Below are positions 1 to 4,614 of a DNA stretch of 33,122 bases, piece by piece (position 1 is the first letter of the stretch; each line of letters opens with the position of its first letter). The stretch comes from an uncultured Ruminococcus sp. (GTDB lineage Bacteria; Bacillota; Clostridia; Oscillospirales; Ruminococcaceae). The translations under genes were made by a program, and so were the position numbers. The DNA lies in NCBI GenBank assembly GCA_905199285.1, contig CAJKFZ010000002.1, positions 1 through 33,122 on the forward strand, written 5' to 3'. The notes below the pieces were generated by a model. It worked only from the letters and a program-made list of their open reading frames with translations. It ran no database searches and was not told the DNA's origin.

Positions 1-334
1 TTGAGAAATCTGCCATGAGAATTACAAAAACGAGTATTATCATCATATAATAAAGATTTATATTTGCGCCGAGAATTTCTCTTACAAAGCCTTTTTTCTG
101 CTGAGCATCACTATCGGTCTTAAAATTTTTGATAACCTCTACAGCTCCTGATTCGGAAGCTTCGGATATTGTTTCCATATCCTCTTCGCTGATGCTGACC
201 TGCGTATTTCCGATATATCCAGCCTCTGTCATGCAAACGCTTATAGTTGTGGTCAGGATCATTGCTATTATCGCAATATATATTCCGATTCCCTTTGTTA
301 TTCGATATAAGTCCGCTTTTATCATATTTATCAT
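1..334 (-). CDS. ABC-2 type transporter permease, N-terminal part (cut by window edge)
   Basis: Reading leftward from an ATG at 334, an open frame runs off the left edge (about 111 codons). The start follows a strong GGGAGGT site. Its ATG overlaps the TAA of the upstream ATPase gene by one base (TAATG), so the two are translationally coupled. The N-terminus reads MINMIKADLYRITKG followed by a hydrophobic segment at about residues 16-38, then a polar stretch rich in Glu and Ser, then a second hydrophobic segment at about 92-110 where the frame leaves the window. This short cytoplasmic start, TM1 and large external loop is the usual layout of ABC-2/BcrB-type permeases that pair with BcrA-type ATPases in export of peptide antibiotics or lipids. 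The substrate cannot be told. Confidence 0.8.
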   Translation of the reverse strand, partial: MINMIKADLYRITKGIGIYIAIIAMILTTTISVCMTEAGYIGNTQVSISEEDMETISEASESGAVEVIKNFKTDSDAQQKKGFVREILGANINLYYMMIILVFVILMADFS

Positions 335-1248
335 TACTGAATACCTCCCACAAGCGATTTGAAATAATCCTCAAGCGAAATGCCTGTTTCATAAATTTCC
401 GAAACTCCGATACCCTCGGTCACAAGAGTTCTGTTTATAACCTCTGAACTTATATTTTCATCATATATACGGATCTCTTTTTCGTCTATGACCTTATAAT
501 CGACTATTCCGAGCTTTTTCTCGATAACAGCAGCCGTCAGTTTTGAATCGGAAGTTTTTACAGCCTTACACCGCATACATTCGAGATCAAGTTCCTCTTT
601 AGTTATCTCGTTCATGATCTTTCCCTGCTCAATGAACAGAAAACGGTTCGCTACAAGGTAAAGTTCCGATAAAATATGACTCGAAATAAGTATTGTTATG
701 CCTCGCTCACGATTGAGCTTTCCGAATGTTTCACGAAGCTCGCTGATTCCTATAGGGTCAAGACCGTTTATCGGTTCATCAAGAATTATCAGATCAGGAT
801 TATCAAGAAGCGCAAAGGCTATTCCGAGACGCTGTTTCATTCCAAGCGAAAACTTGCGGAATTTCTTATTTTTAACATCTTTAAGATTAACGAGTGAAAG
901 CGCTTCGTCTATCTGAGAGTGATCGGTTATCCCTTTTTGAATGGCATAGTATTTAAGGTTATTGTAGGCTGAAAGATTTCCGAAAAACGCCGGATTCTCT
1001 ATAAGACATCCTATACGCTTTTTCTGTCTTTCAAGCTCTGCTCCCTTTTTGGAGAAGATTTCAAATTCGCCTCCTGACTTTTCTGTAAGTCCTGTAAGAA
1101 TTTTCATTATGGTTGTTTTTCCTGCGCCGTTACGTCCGACAAGACCGTAAATGTCTCCTTTATATACCGTCATATCGGCATTATCAAGCGCTGTGAAGTT
1201 TTTGTACCGCTTCGATAGATTCTTTGTTTGAAGTATGATTTCACGCAT
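334..1248 (-). CDS. ABC transporter ATP-binding protein, BcrA/NatA type
   Basis: This 304-residue ATPase probably powers the permease that follows it. It has a Walker A motif (GRNGAGKTT, near residue 38), an ABC signature region (FSLGMKQRLGIAFALL), a Walker B with catalytic Glu (LIILDEP), and an H-loop (ISSHILSEL). The roughly 80-residue extension after the nucleotide-binding domain is typical of the bacitracin/lantibiotic-resistance (BcrA, LanF) and NatA group. The ATG at 1248 follows GGAGGT. A -10 box lies at 1280-1285 on the minus strand, but the -35 is poor, which suggests activator-dependent transcription; tandem CTTAA repeats sit just upstream of it. Family assignment is firm; the exported substrate is unknown. 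Confidence 0.92.
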   Translation of the reverse strand: MREIILQTKNLSKRYKNFTALDNADMTVYKGDIYGLVGRNGAGKTTIMKILTGLTEKSGGEFEIFSKKGAELERQKKRIGCLIENPAFFGNLSAYNNLKYYAIQKGITDHSQIDEALSLVNLKDVKNKKFRKFSLGMKQRLGIAFALLDNPDLIILDEPINGLDPIGISELRETFGKLNRERGITILISSHILSELYLVANRFLFIEQGKIMNEITKEELDLECMRCKAVKTSDSKLTAAVIEKKLGIVDYKVIDEKEIRIYDENISSEVINRTLVTEGIGVSEIYETGISLEDYFKSLVGGIQ

Positions 1249-1279
1249 TATGTTTACCTCCGTTTTTGTTTATGTTCCC

Positions 1280-1338
1280 ATTATAACATAAACTTCTGAA
1301 AAAACACTTAACGGAAATCTTAAATTTGTCTTAAATTT
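1280..1338 (-). promoter_or_regulatory. Promoter of the ABC operon with tandem CTTAA repeats, candidate response-regulator box
   Basis: On the minus strand the -10 is TATAAT (1280-1285) but no good -35 lies 17 bp upstream. On the plus strand the nonamer CTTAAATTT occurs at 1319-1327 and 1330-1338, exactly 11 bp apart, and a third CTTAA at 1307-1311 overlaps the -35 position. OmpR/PhoB-family regulators commonly bind direct repeats of about 11 bp at this place in promoters with a weak -35. Binding by the response regulator encoded at 2891-3568 is an inference. Confidence 0.5.
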
Positions 1339-1475
1339 TATTATGCGAATTGATAATTCTTAGCACTGCCGAAGAGCAGTCGGCTATCTCCTAAACAAGG
1401 AATTCATCAAGGTGATGATTAAAGACGTTTTATGACAGTTTCTGACAAAAAACGCAAAAAAAGTATCGACAAGTA
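1339..1475. other. Intergenic stretch without a recognisable gene
   Basis: No open frame with a ribosome binding site is seen. A small hairpin (CACTGCC-GAAGA-GCAGT) lies around 1365-1380 without a T-run. Its surroundings weakly resemble the AGCCG terminator stems of the neighbouring toxin modules, so it could be a decayed relative, but the evidence is too thin to claim one. Confidence 0.3.
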
Positions 1476-1504
1476 TTGACTTTTTCAAAATAATCGAATA
1501 TAAT
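1476..1504 (+). promoter_or_regulatory. Promoter of antitoxin RNA 1
   Basis: TTGACT (1476-1481), a 17-bp spacer and TATAAT (1499-1504) form a near-consensus sigma-A promoter. It has no protein-coding gene behind it, only about 95 nt ending in a terminator. Expected start is about 1511. Confidence 0.8.
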
Positions 1505-1510
1505 ATAAAG

Positions 1511-1605
1511 GAAGAGAGCATACCGATAGACGGTCGCTCCCGATAATGAGAAAACTAAAGAAATAGCCGCTCAAAATTGGCAGTTGGGGCGGCTATTTCC
1601 TTTTA
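1511..1605 (+). ncRNA. Antisense RNA of type I toxin-antitoxin module 1
   Basis: A promoter and a terminator hairpin (AAATAGCCGC at 1561-1570 with GCGGCTATTT at 1589-1598, then TTTT) define a short RNA with no ORF. It is convergent with the 32-residue toxin gene and overlaps its 3' end, sharing the terminator stem. Its segment CGCTCCC (1535-1541) can pair with the toxin ribosome binding site GGGAGTG over seven positions, one of them a G-U wobble. The RNA begins with GAGAGCATACC, as the toxin mRNA does. The layout follows the Fst/par and Hol-Tox type I loci of Firmicutes. Ends are estimated from promoter and terminator. Confidence 0.72.
1561..1602. terminator. Shared bidirectional terminator of module 1
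   Basis: AAATAGCCGC (1561-1570) pairs with GCGGCTATTT (1589-1598). The plus-strand RNA runs on into CCTTTTAT and the minus-strand RNA into CTTTAGTTTTC. The toxin stop codon is in the 3' arm. Confidence 0.75.
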
Positions 1606-1691
1606 TCATGAAAAATTGTGTATAGTAAACTTGCAGCAGCTGTGAACAGAATTCCAAGCTGAATCAAATCTTGCCATGTTACATAGTTCAT
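1593..1691 (-). CDS. Small membrane toxin of type I module 1, Hol-Tox-like peptide (32 aa)
   Basis: The ATG at 1691 opens a 32-codon frame that begins MNYVTWQDLIQLGILF, continues as one hydrophobic helix (about residues 9-27) and ends in a charged tail HDKRK. This is the layout of the small holin-like (Hol-Tox) and Fst-type peptides that insert in the membrane. The TAG stop lies inside the terminator stem, a habit of that family. The GGGAG ribosome binding site is buried in a perfect hairpin (ACTCCC at 1710-1715 and GGGAGT at 1700-1705 read on the minus strand, GGAA loop). That would keep translation low until the mRNA refolds, as known for type I toxins. Toxicity is inferred from family resemblance. 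Confidence 0.72.
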   Translation of the reverse strand: MNYVTWQDLIQLGILFTAAASLLYTIFHDKRK

Positions 1692-1699
1692 AAATATTC

Positions 1700-1715
1700 A
1701 CTCCCTTCCGGGAGT
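1700..1715 (-). promoter_or_regulatory. Hairpin sequestering the toxin 1 ribosome binding site
   Basis: On the minus strand the six bases ACTCCC pair perfectly with GGGAGT across a GGAA tetraloop. The 3' arm contains the Shine-Dalgarno GGGAG, eight bases before the ATG. Confidence 0.7.
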
Positions 1716-1758
1716 AAGGATTTGACCGCCTACCGTTTTTGGTATGCTCTCAACTTTT

Positions 1759-1787
1759 ATTATACAGCTTTTTACATTAATTGTCAA
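1759..1787 (-). promoter_or_regulatory. Promoter of toxin 1 mRNA
   Basis: Minus strand: TTGACA (1782-1787), a 17-bp spacer and TATAAT (1759-1764), a full consensus. The transcript should start near 1752 with GAGAGCATACC and have a leader of about 60 nt before the ATG at 1691. Confidence 0.82.
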
Positions 1788-1901
1788 TATTTTATTTAAG
1801 CGCTTCGTTCGTGGGGCTTCGGAATTAAAAAAAACTCTTAATAAAATTATTCGCATACTTTATTATATCCCCGAAACAGAAGAGTTTCGTAAAACCATTA
1901 T

Positions 1902-1930
1902 TTTACAATTTACGCTATTTATGTTATAAT
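1902..1930 (+). promoter_or_regulatory. Promoter of toxin 2 mRNA
   Basis: TTTACA (1902-1907), a 17-bp spacer and TATAAT (1925-1930). The transcript should start near 1937 with GGAGAGCAT, giving a leader of about 63 nt. The stretch 1788-1901 between the two modules holds no gene I can support. Confidence 0.75.
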
Positions 1931-1974
1931 AATTTCGGAGAGCATTGCATATAGCGGCAAGGCGGTTCAATCTT

Positions 1975-1990
1975 CCCTCGGAAACGGGGG
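1975..1990 (+). promoter_or_regulatory. Hairpin sequestering the toxin 2 ribosome binding site
   Basis: CCCTCG (1975-1980) pairs with CGGGGG (1985-1990) across a GAAA tetraloop, with one U-G wobble. The 3' arm is the Shine-Dalgarno GGGGGTGAG region, so the site is closed in the primary fold, as in module 1. Confidence 0.7.
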
Positions 1991-1999
1991 TGAGCTGAT

Positions 2000-2077
2000 A
2001 TGACAATAATGGAATTACTTGCTCTACTTATAGTTATAATTTCTATCATTGATATAAGCAACAACAAAAAGAAATAG
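2000..2077 (+). CDS. Small membrane toxin of type I module 2, Hol-Tox-like peptide (25 aa)
   Basis: The ATG at 2000 opens a 25-codon frame starting MTIMELLALLIVIISIID and ending SNNKKK: one hydrophobic helix with a basic tail, the classic form of putative holin-like toxins. The TAG stop lies within the AAATAGCCGCC arm of the terminator, exactly as in module 1 though on the opposite strand. It follows a GGGGGTGAG ribosome binding site closed in a GAAA-tetraloop hairpin. The peptide is too short for ordinary gene callers. Its function as a toxin is inferred from the peptide type, the antisense RNA and the shared terminator; no sequence search was possible. Confidence 0.72.
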   Translation: MTIMELLALLIVIISIIDISNNKKK

Positions 2078-2168
2078 CCGCCCTCCTGTCCAAAGTTGAG
2101 GCGGCTATTTCAGTTAAATCAATCGAGGAAGAACCGCTAAACCGTAAGGTGTGCGATGCTCTCCTTCT
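2065..2168 (-). ncRNA. Antisense RNA of type I toxin-antitoxin module 2
   Basis: A minus-strand transcript of about 100 nt is bounded by a consensus promoter and by a terminator hairpin followed by TTTCTTTTTG. It overlaps the last codons of toxin 2. It begins GGAGAGCATCGCAC, like the toxin 2 mRNA. Its segment CACCTTACGGTTT can pair, with two bulges and two wobbles, with AAACGGGGGTG, that is the loop and 3' arm of the hairpin that holds the toxin ribosome binding site. Ends are estimated. Confidence 0.7.
2072..2110. terminator. Shared bidirectional terminator of module 2
   Basis: AAATAGCCGCC (2072-2082) pairs with GGCGGCTATTT (2100-2110). The T-run is strong on the minus strand (antisense RNA) and weak on the plus strand. 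The toxin stop codon is in the 5' arm. Confidence 0.75.
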
Positions 2169-2174
2169 ATATCC

Positions 2175-2203
2175 ATTATATCATTTTTCATACAAAATGT
2201 CAA
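2175..2203 (-). promoter_or_regulatory. Promoter of antitoxin RNA 2
   Basis: Minus strand: TTGACA (2198-2203), a 17-bp spacer and TATAAT (2175-2180). Expected start is about 2168. Confidence 0.82.
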
Positions 2204-2240
2204 GTATTTAACGCACAGATGAAAAATTTTCTAATAACAC

Positions 2241-2281
2241 TTGACAAAAGTATCCACATATGTTATTATATAGGTGGATAC
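2241..2281 (+). promoter_or_regulatory. Promoter and autoregulatory operator of the ribbon-helix-helix gene
   Basis: TTGACA (2241-2246), a 17-bp spacer and TATTAT (2264-2269). A perfect inverted repeat GTATCCAC (2250-2257) / GTGGATAC (2274-2281), arms 8 bp and spacer 16 bp, brackets the -10 box and the start point. Ribbon-helix-helix proteins usually repress their own promoter by binding such half-sites as paired dimers, so the gene product is the likely ligand. Confidence 0.75.
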
Positions 2282-2297
2282 AGAAAAGAGGTGTAAA

Positions 2298-2468
2298 ATG
2301 TCACCAAAGGGCAGACCAACTAATGACCCAAAAACCTTGAATACACGTATTAGACTTTCAGAGGAAGATGTTAAGCGTTTAGAATACTGTTCTGAAAAGA
2401 CAGGACTTACAAAATCTGAAATAATACGTCAGGGTATAAAAGAAGTATACGAAAAATTATGTAAATGA
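2298..2468 (+). CDS. Ribbon-helix-helix (CopG-type) transcriptional repressor, 56 aa
   Basis: The protein has a basic N-terminal arm (MSPKGRPTNDPKT), a beta strand NTRIRLSEED that would enter the DNA groove, helix 1 (VKRLEYCSEKTG), the turn LTKSE and helix 2 (IIRQGIKEVYEKL). This is the whole ribbon-helix-helix fold and little else. The ATG at 2298 is preferred over an in-frame GTG at 2274 because AGAGGTG precedes the ATG and the GTG lies at or before the predicted transcription start. No partner toxin ORF follows directly; the next gene is the unknown 85-residue protein. The stop codon abuts the 3' end of a convergent small RNA. Confidence 0.85.
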   Translation: MSPKGRPTNDPKTLNTRIRLSEEDVKRLEYCSEKTGLTKSEIIRQGIKEVYEKLCK

Positions 2469-2534
2469 AAAAGAGTGTCCTGATAACATCTTGGCGGAAG
2501 TTCAGAACACTCTCACTGACAGATTTCTCTATCA
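2466..2534 (-). ncRNA. Small RNA convergent with the ribbon-helix-helix gene
   Basis: A minus-strand promoter (2540-2569) leads into about 70 nt without an ORF. The RNA ends in a fully paired 12-bp hairpin (2502-2513 with 2472-2483, one G-U pair) followed by TTTTT. The hairpin is a proper terminator only on this strand: the plus strand has a mismatch and no T-run. Its 3' end touches the repressor stop codon, the same arrangement as the antisense RNAs of the two toxin modules 400-900 bp away. The loop carries ACTTCCGCC. Target unknown. Confidence 0.6.
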
Positions 2535-2569
2535 AATATATTATACCACAGATAGAGGCTTCTTGTCAA
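2527..2569 (-). promoter_or_regulatory. Promoter of the small RNA, with inverted repeat around the -10
   Basis: Minus strand: TTGACA (2564-2569), an 18-bp spacer and TATAAT (2540-2545). The inverted repeat CTCTATC (2527-2533) / GATAGAG (2551-2557), 17-bp spacer, brackets the -10 just as the operator of the neighbouring repressor gene does, but with a different half-site. Confidence 0.65.
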
Positions 2570-2596
2570 GTAATTTGAAAAGGAGTTTTTATATTT

Positions 2597-2854
2597 ATGA
2601 GCAAAAATTTTTTATTAAACGCAATGTTCCAGGCAATTATGGATGGAGATTTAACAGATTCCAAACTTGATACGTATGAGCTTAATGCAAAGTTCTACAA
2701 AATCTTTGACAAATATCTTCCCGATTCCAAAGATGATTACGACACAAGAAATGATGGCGAAATGGATTTCATTGCTATTGTACACGAATATATGGAAAAC
2801 GCTTTCAATGTTGGATTTAACACCGCCGTACAGCTTCTTGTAAGAGGCGATTAA
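2597..2854 (+). CDS. Small acidic protein of unknown function (85 aa)
   Basis: It is preceded by AAGGAG nine or ten bases before the ATG. The sequence is acidic, without signal peptide or membrane segment. It has an N-terminal helix-like part (FLLNAMFQAIMDGDL), a middle rich in Asp, Lys and Tyr, and a C-terminal helix ending in a GFNTAVQLL-type segment. Short Firmicute proteins found near mobile-element regulators often end in a similar Phe-x-x-Gly-Phe pattern, but I do not recognise the family with confidence. It follows the repressor by 128 bp. It may depend on readthrough from the repressor promoter, because no promoter of its own is clear. The function is unknown. Confidence 0.7.
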   Translation: MSKNFLLNAMFQAIMDGDLTDSKLDTYELNAKFYKIFDKYLPDSKDDYDTRNDGEMDFIAIVHEYMENAFNVGFNTAVQLLVRGD

Positions 2855-2890
2855 ATTTAAACACGCTCTGAATTTATGAAGTTCAGCTCT

Positions 2891-3568
2891 CTATTTCATA
2901 AGCCTGTAGCCTATTCCCCAAACCGTTTCAATATACTCCTGTTCCGGATTGCATTCTTTCAGCTTACGGCGAATCCTGCTTATATGGACGTTCAGCGTGT
3001 TATCGTCGGCAGAATTTTCATAATCCCAGACCTTGTCGTATATCATACTTTTGGTACAGGTTCGTGATGGATTCTCCATAAGCATACTTAAAAGAGCAAA
3101 TTCATGCTTTGAAAATTCAATTTGCTTTTCATTGCATACTGCCGTAAAATTTTCGGTATCAAGCTCGATATCCTTATAAGCAAGGAGTTTTTTCTCTTCC
3201 GGATTATCAGTTCCGGAGCGAAGCCTTACTGCTATTCGTGCAAGAAGCTCTTCATTGTGAAAAGGCTTTGTAACATAGTCGTCCGCACCCAGAGCAAACA
3301 TATCGACCTTTTTTTCAACATCATGAACGGCGCTCATAACTATGATCGGAACGCTGTGTTTTTCTTTAAGCCCGCTGATGATCTCCTCGCCGCTTCTTCC
3401 GGGAAGCATCAAATCAAGCAGTATTAGGTCTATCTCATTGTTGTGAACGAGAAGTCCCTCTGTTCCTGAAAAAGCGCTGACTGTTCTATATCCGTTTCTG
3501 CTAAGAAGAATGGTCAGCATATTATTTATATCGTTATCATCTTCTATAATAAGAATGGTTCTGTTCAT
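2891..3568 (-). CDS. OmpR-family response regulator, without adjacent kinase
   Basis: A 225-residue two-domain regulator. The receiver domain (residues 3-115) has the acidic pair E9/D10, phosphoacceptor D52 (LILLDLMLPGR) and K101 (YVTKPF). The winged-helix DNA-binding domain (about 130-224) ends in the typical VWGIGYRLMK. The ATG at 3568 is chosen because AGGGGA precedes it and the receiver begins there; an upstream in-frame start at 3658 would lie before the promoter. No histidine kinase is encoded next to it: the next gene leftward on the same strand is the ABC transporter 1.6 kb away, across the small-gene island. It may control that transporter, as regulators of peptide-antibiotic resistance transporters often do; this is inference. 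Confidence 0.9.
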   Translation of the reverse strand: MNRTILIIEDDNDINNMLTILLSRNGYRTVSAFSGTEGLLVHNNEIDLILLDLMLPGRSGEEIISGLKEKHSVPIIVMSAVHDVEKKVDMFALGADDYVTKPFHNEELLARIAVRLRSGTDNPEEKKLLAYKDIELDTENFTAVCNEKQIEFSKHEFALLSMLMENPSRTCTKSMIYDKVWDYENSADDNTLNVHISRIRRKLKECNPEQEYIETVWGIGYRLMK

Positions 3569-3605
3569 GAATATTCCCCTTTTATTTGCTGTTTCTGTCA
3601 TTTTT

Positions 3606-3665
3606 ATTATATCCGATAAGACTCTATTTGTCAACAGCAGATAAGAACCTATAAACACAGGTTCT
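3606..3665 (-). promoter_or_regulatory. Promoter of the response regulator gene with upstream inverted repeat
   Basis: Minus strand: TTGACA (3629-3634), a 17-bp spacer and TATAAT (3606-3611). Ten bases upstream of the -35 sits a perfect inverted repeat AGAACCT (3644-3650) / AGGTTCT (3659-3665) with an 8-bp spacer, a possible regulator site. Confidence 0.7.
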
Positions 3666-3740
3666 AATATATTAAAAGACCTCGTTTCTGTACTATTTCA
3701 TCTTTTTTCAGCATAAAAATGTGAAAAAGGAGCTGATATT

Positions 3741-4025
3741 ATGAATGAAAACGACGAAATTATTACATCAACCGAACCAGAAGAAGACTCGCCGGAAGCT
3801 CTTCTTGAAGAATACGATAATAAACGCCTTGGCAGAGCTGATGACGCTGCGGCAATGCAGTCTGTAATGTGTATTATTATTTCCGCTTTTCTCTTCGGAG
3901 CAAATATGATCTATCCTGATATTGCAGGAAGTCTTTTGCATCGGATAACTACACTTGCATCGCAGCCGAAAGAGCTTTTTCCGAATCCGATCGACTTTAT
4001 TGCGTCGTTAATTGATAAACTTTAA
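3741..4025 (+). CDS. Small single-pass membrane protein encoded with an M50 protease (94 aa)
   Basis: AAGGAG lies upstream of the ATG. Residues 1-38 are very acidic (EPEEDSPEALLEEYD) and should be cytoplasmic. One membrane segment follows (about 40-60, SVMCIIISAFLFGANMI). The rest, about 35 residues ending in PNPIDFIASLIDKL, should be outside. The gene overlaps the M50 protease gene by 14 bases, so the two are translationally coupled and may work together. In spore formers a membrane protein (SpoIVFA) is coupled to the M50 protease SpoIVFB, but this protein lacks the peptidase-like domain of SpoIVFA and I would not name it so. Family not recognised. Confidence 0.75.
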   Translation: MNENDEIITSTEPEEDSPEALLEEYDNKRLGRADDAAAMQSVMCIIISAFLFGANMIYPDIAGSLLHRITTLASQPKELFPNPIDFIASLIDKL

Positions 4026-4587
4026 GCTTAATAATATACAGCTCCGGATACATTTTACCTTCCTGCTCTTCAATGCTCTCATCTTCCTGAGCAAGGAAAA
4101 CGGAACGATTCTATCGTTTTATACCGCCTGTATTCTTCACGAACTGGGACATATCTTCGCCGCATTTATTTCCAAAAGAAAAATAACCTCGATCGATTTT
4201 ATGGGTTCAGGTATTTGCATGATACTCAAAAAAAATGCCGCATCACCTGTTAAACAAGAGCTATTTGTGCTTCTTTCAGGTCCGGCATTTAATCTTTTTA
4301 TATTTGCTTTTTGTAAGTCGGCAAATGTATTCCCCGTATTCCGGATAATAAATCTTTCTCTGGCAATTTACAATCTGCTCCCATATAAACAACTCGACGG
4401 AGGCTCAGCGATATCGCTTTTCACTCTCGGCACTTCCGGAGAACGGACTTCGGAAAAAATCCTGACTACGGTAAAGCTTGGATTTTCAGTCATACTCTTC
4501 ATGCTTTTTATTTTCAAAGAAAGAACGTTATTTCCACTGTTTCTCATTTCGGTTATTCTTTTTATTTCCGATCATACAAAATTTTAA
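4012..4587 (+). CDS. M50 (site-2-type) intramembrane zinc metalloprotease
   Basis: A 191-residue polytopic membrane protein. It has the zinc motif HELGH in its first half (residues about 44-48) and the third ligand in LDGG (residues about 128-131, in LLPYKQLDGGS). This is the signature of site-2 proteases, which cut transmembrane helices of regulators. It is close in size to SpoIVFB but has no CBS domain. The start is a TTG at 4012, overlapping the preceding gene, with no clear ribosome binding site. The conserved N-terminal part (NIQLRIHFTFLLF) lies directly after it, and the next ATG would come after the zinc motif, so TTG with translational coupling is the best start. Substrate unknown. 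Confidence 0.85.
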   Translation: MINFKLNNIQLRIHFTFLLFNALIFLSKENGTILSFYTACILHELGHIFAAFISKRKITSIDFMGSGICMILKKNAASPVKQELFVLLSGPAFNLFIFAFCKSANVFPVFRIINLSLAIYNLLPYKQLDGGSAISLFTLGTSGERTSEKILTTVKLGFSVILFMLFIFKERTLFPLFLISVILFISDHTKF

Positions 4588-4614
4588 GGGACTGAAGACA
4601 GTCCCTTGTTTTTA
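4586..4614. terminator. Bidirectional terminator between converging genes
   Basis: AAGGGACTG and CAGTCCCTT form a 9-bp stem with an AAGA loop, followed by GTTTTTATTTT. It overlaps the M50 stop codon and serves the lipoprotein gene from the other side. Confidence 0.8.

Noticed and set aside
1830..1885. Minus-strand terminator-like fold AAACTCTT/AAGAGTTT followed by Ts between the toxin modules
   Set aside because: The loop is over 40 bases and no transcript directed at it was found; likely chance in AT-rich sequence.
1744..1929. 61-codon open frame on the plus strand between the toxin modules
   Set aside because: It starts inside the toxin 1 promoter, has no ribosome binding site, and runs through the toxin 2 promoter.
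2274..2297. GTG start for the ribbon-helix-helix protein at 2274
   Set aside because: The GTG is within the operator arm and at or before the transcription start; the ATG at 2298 has its own AGAGGTG.
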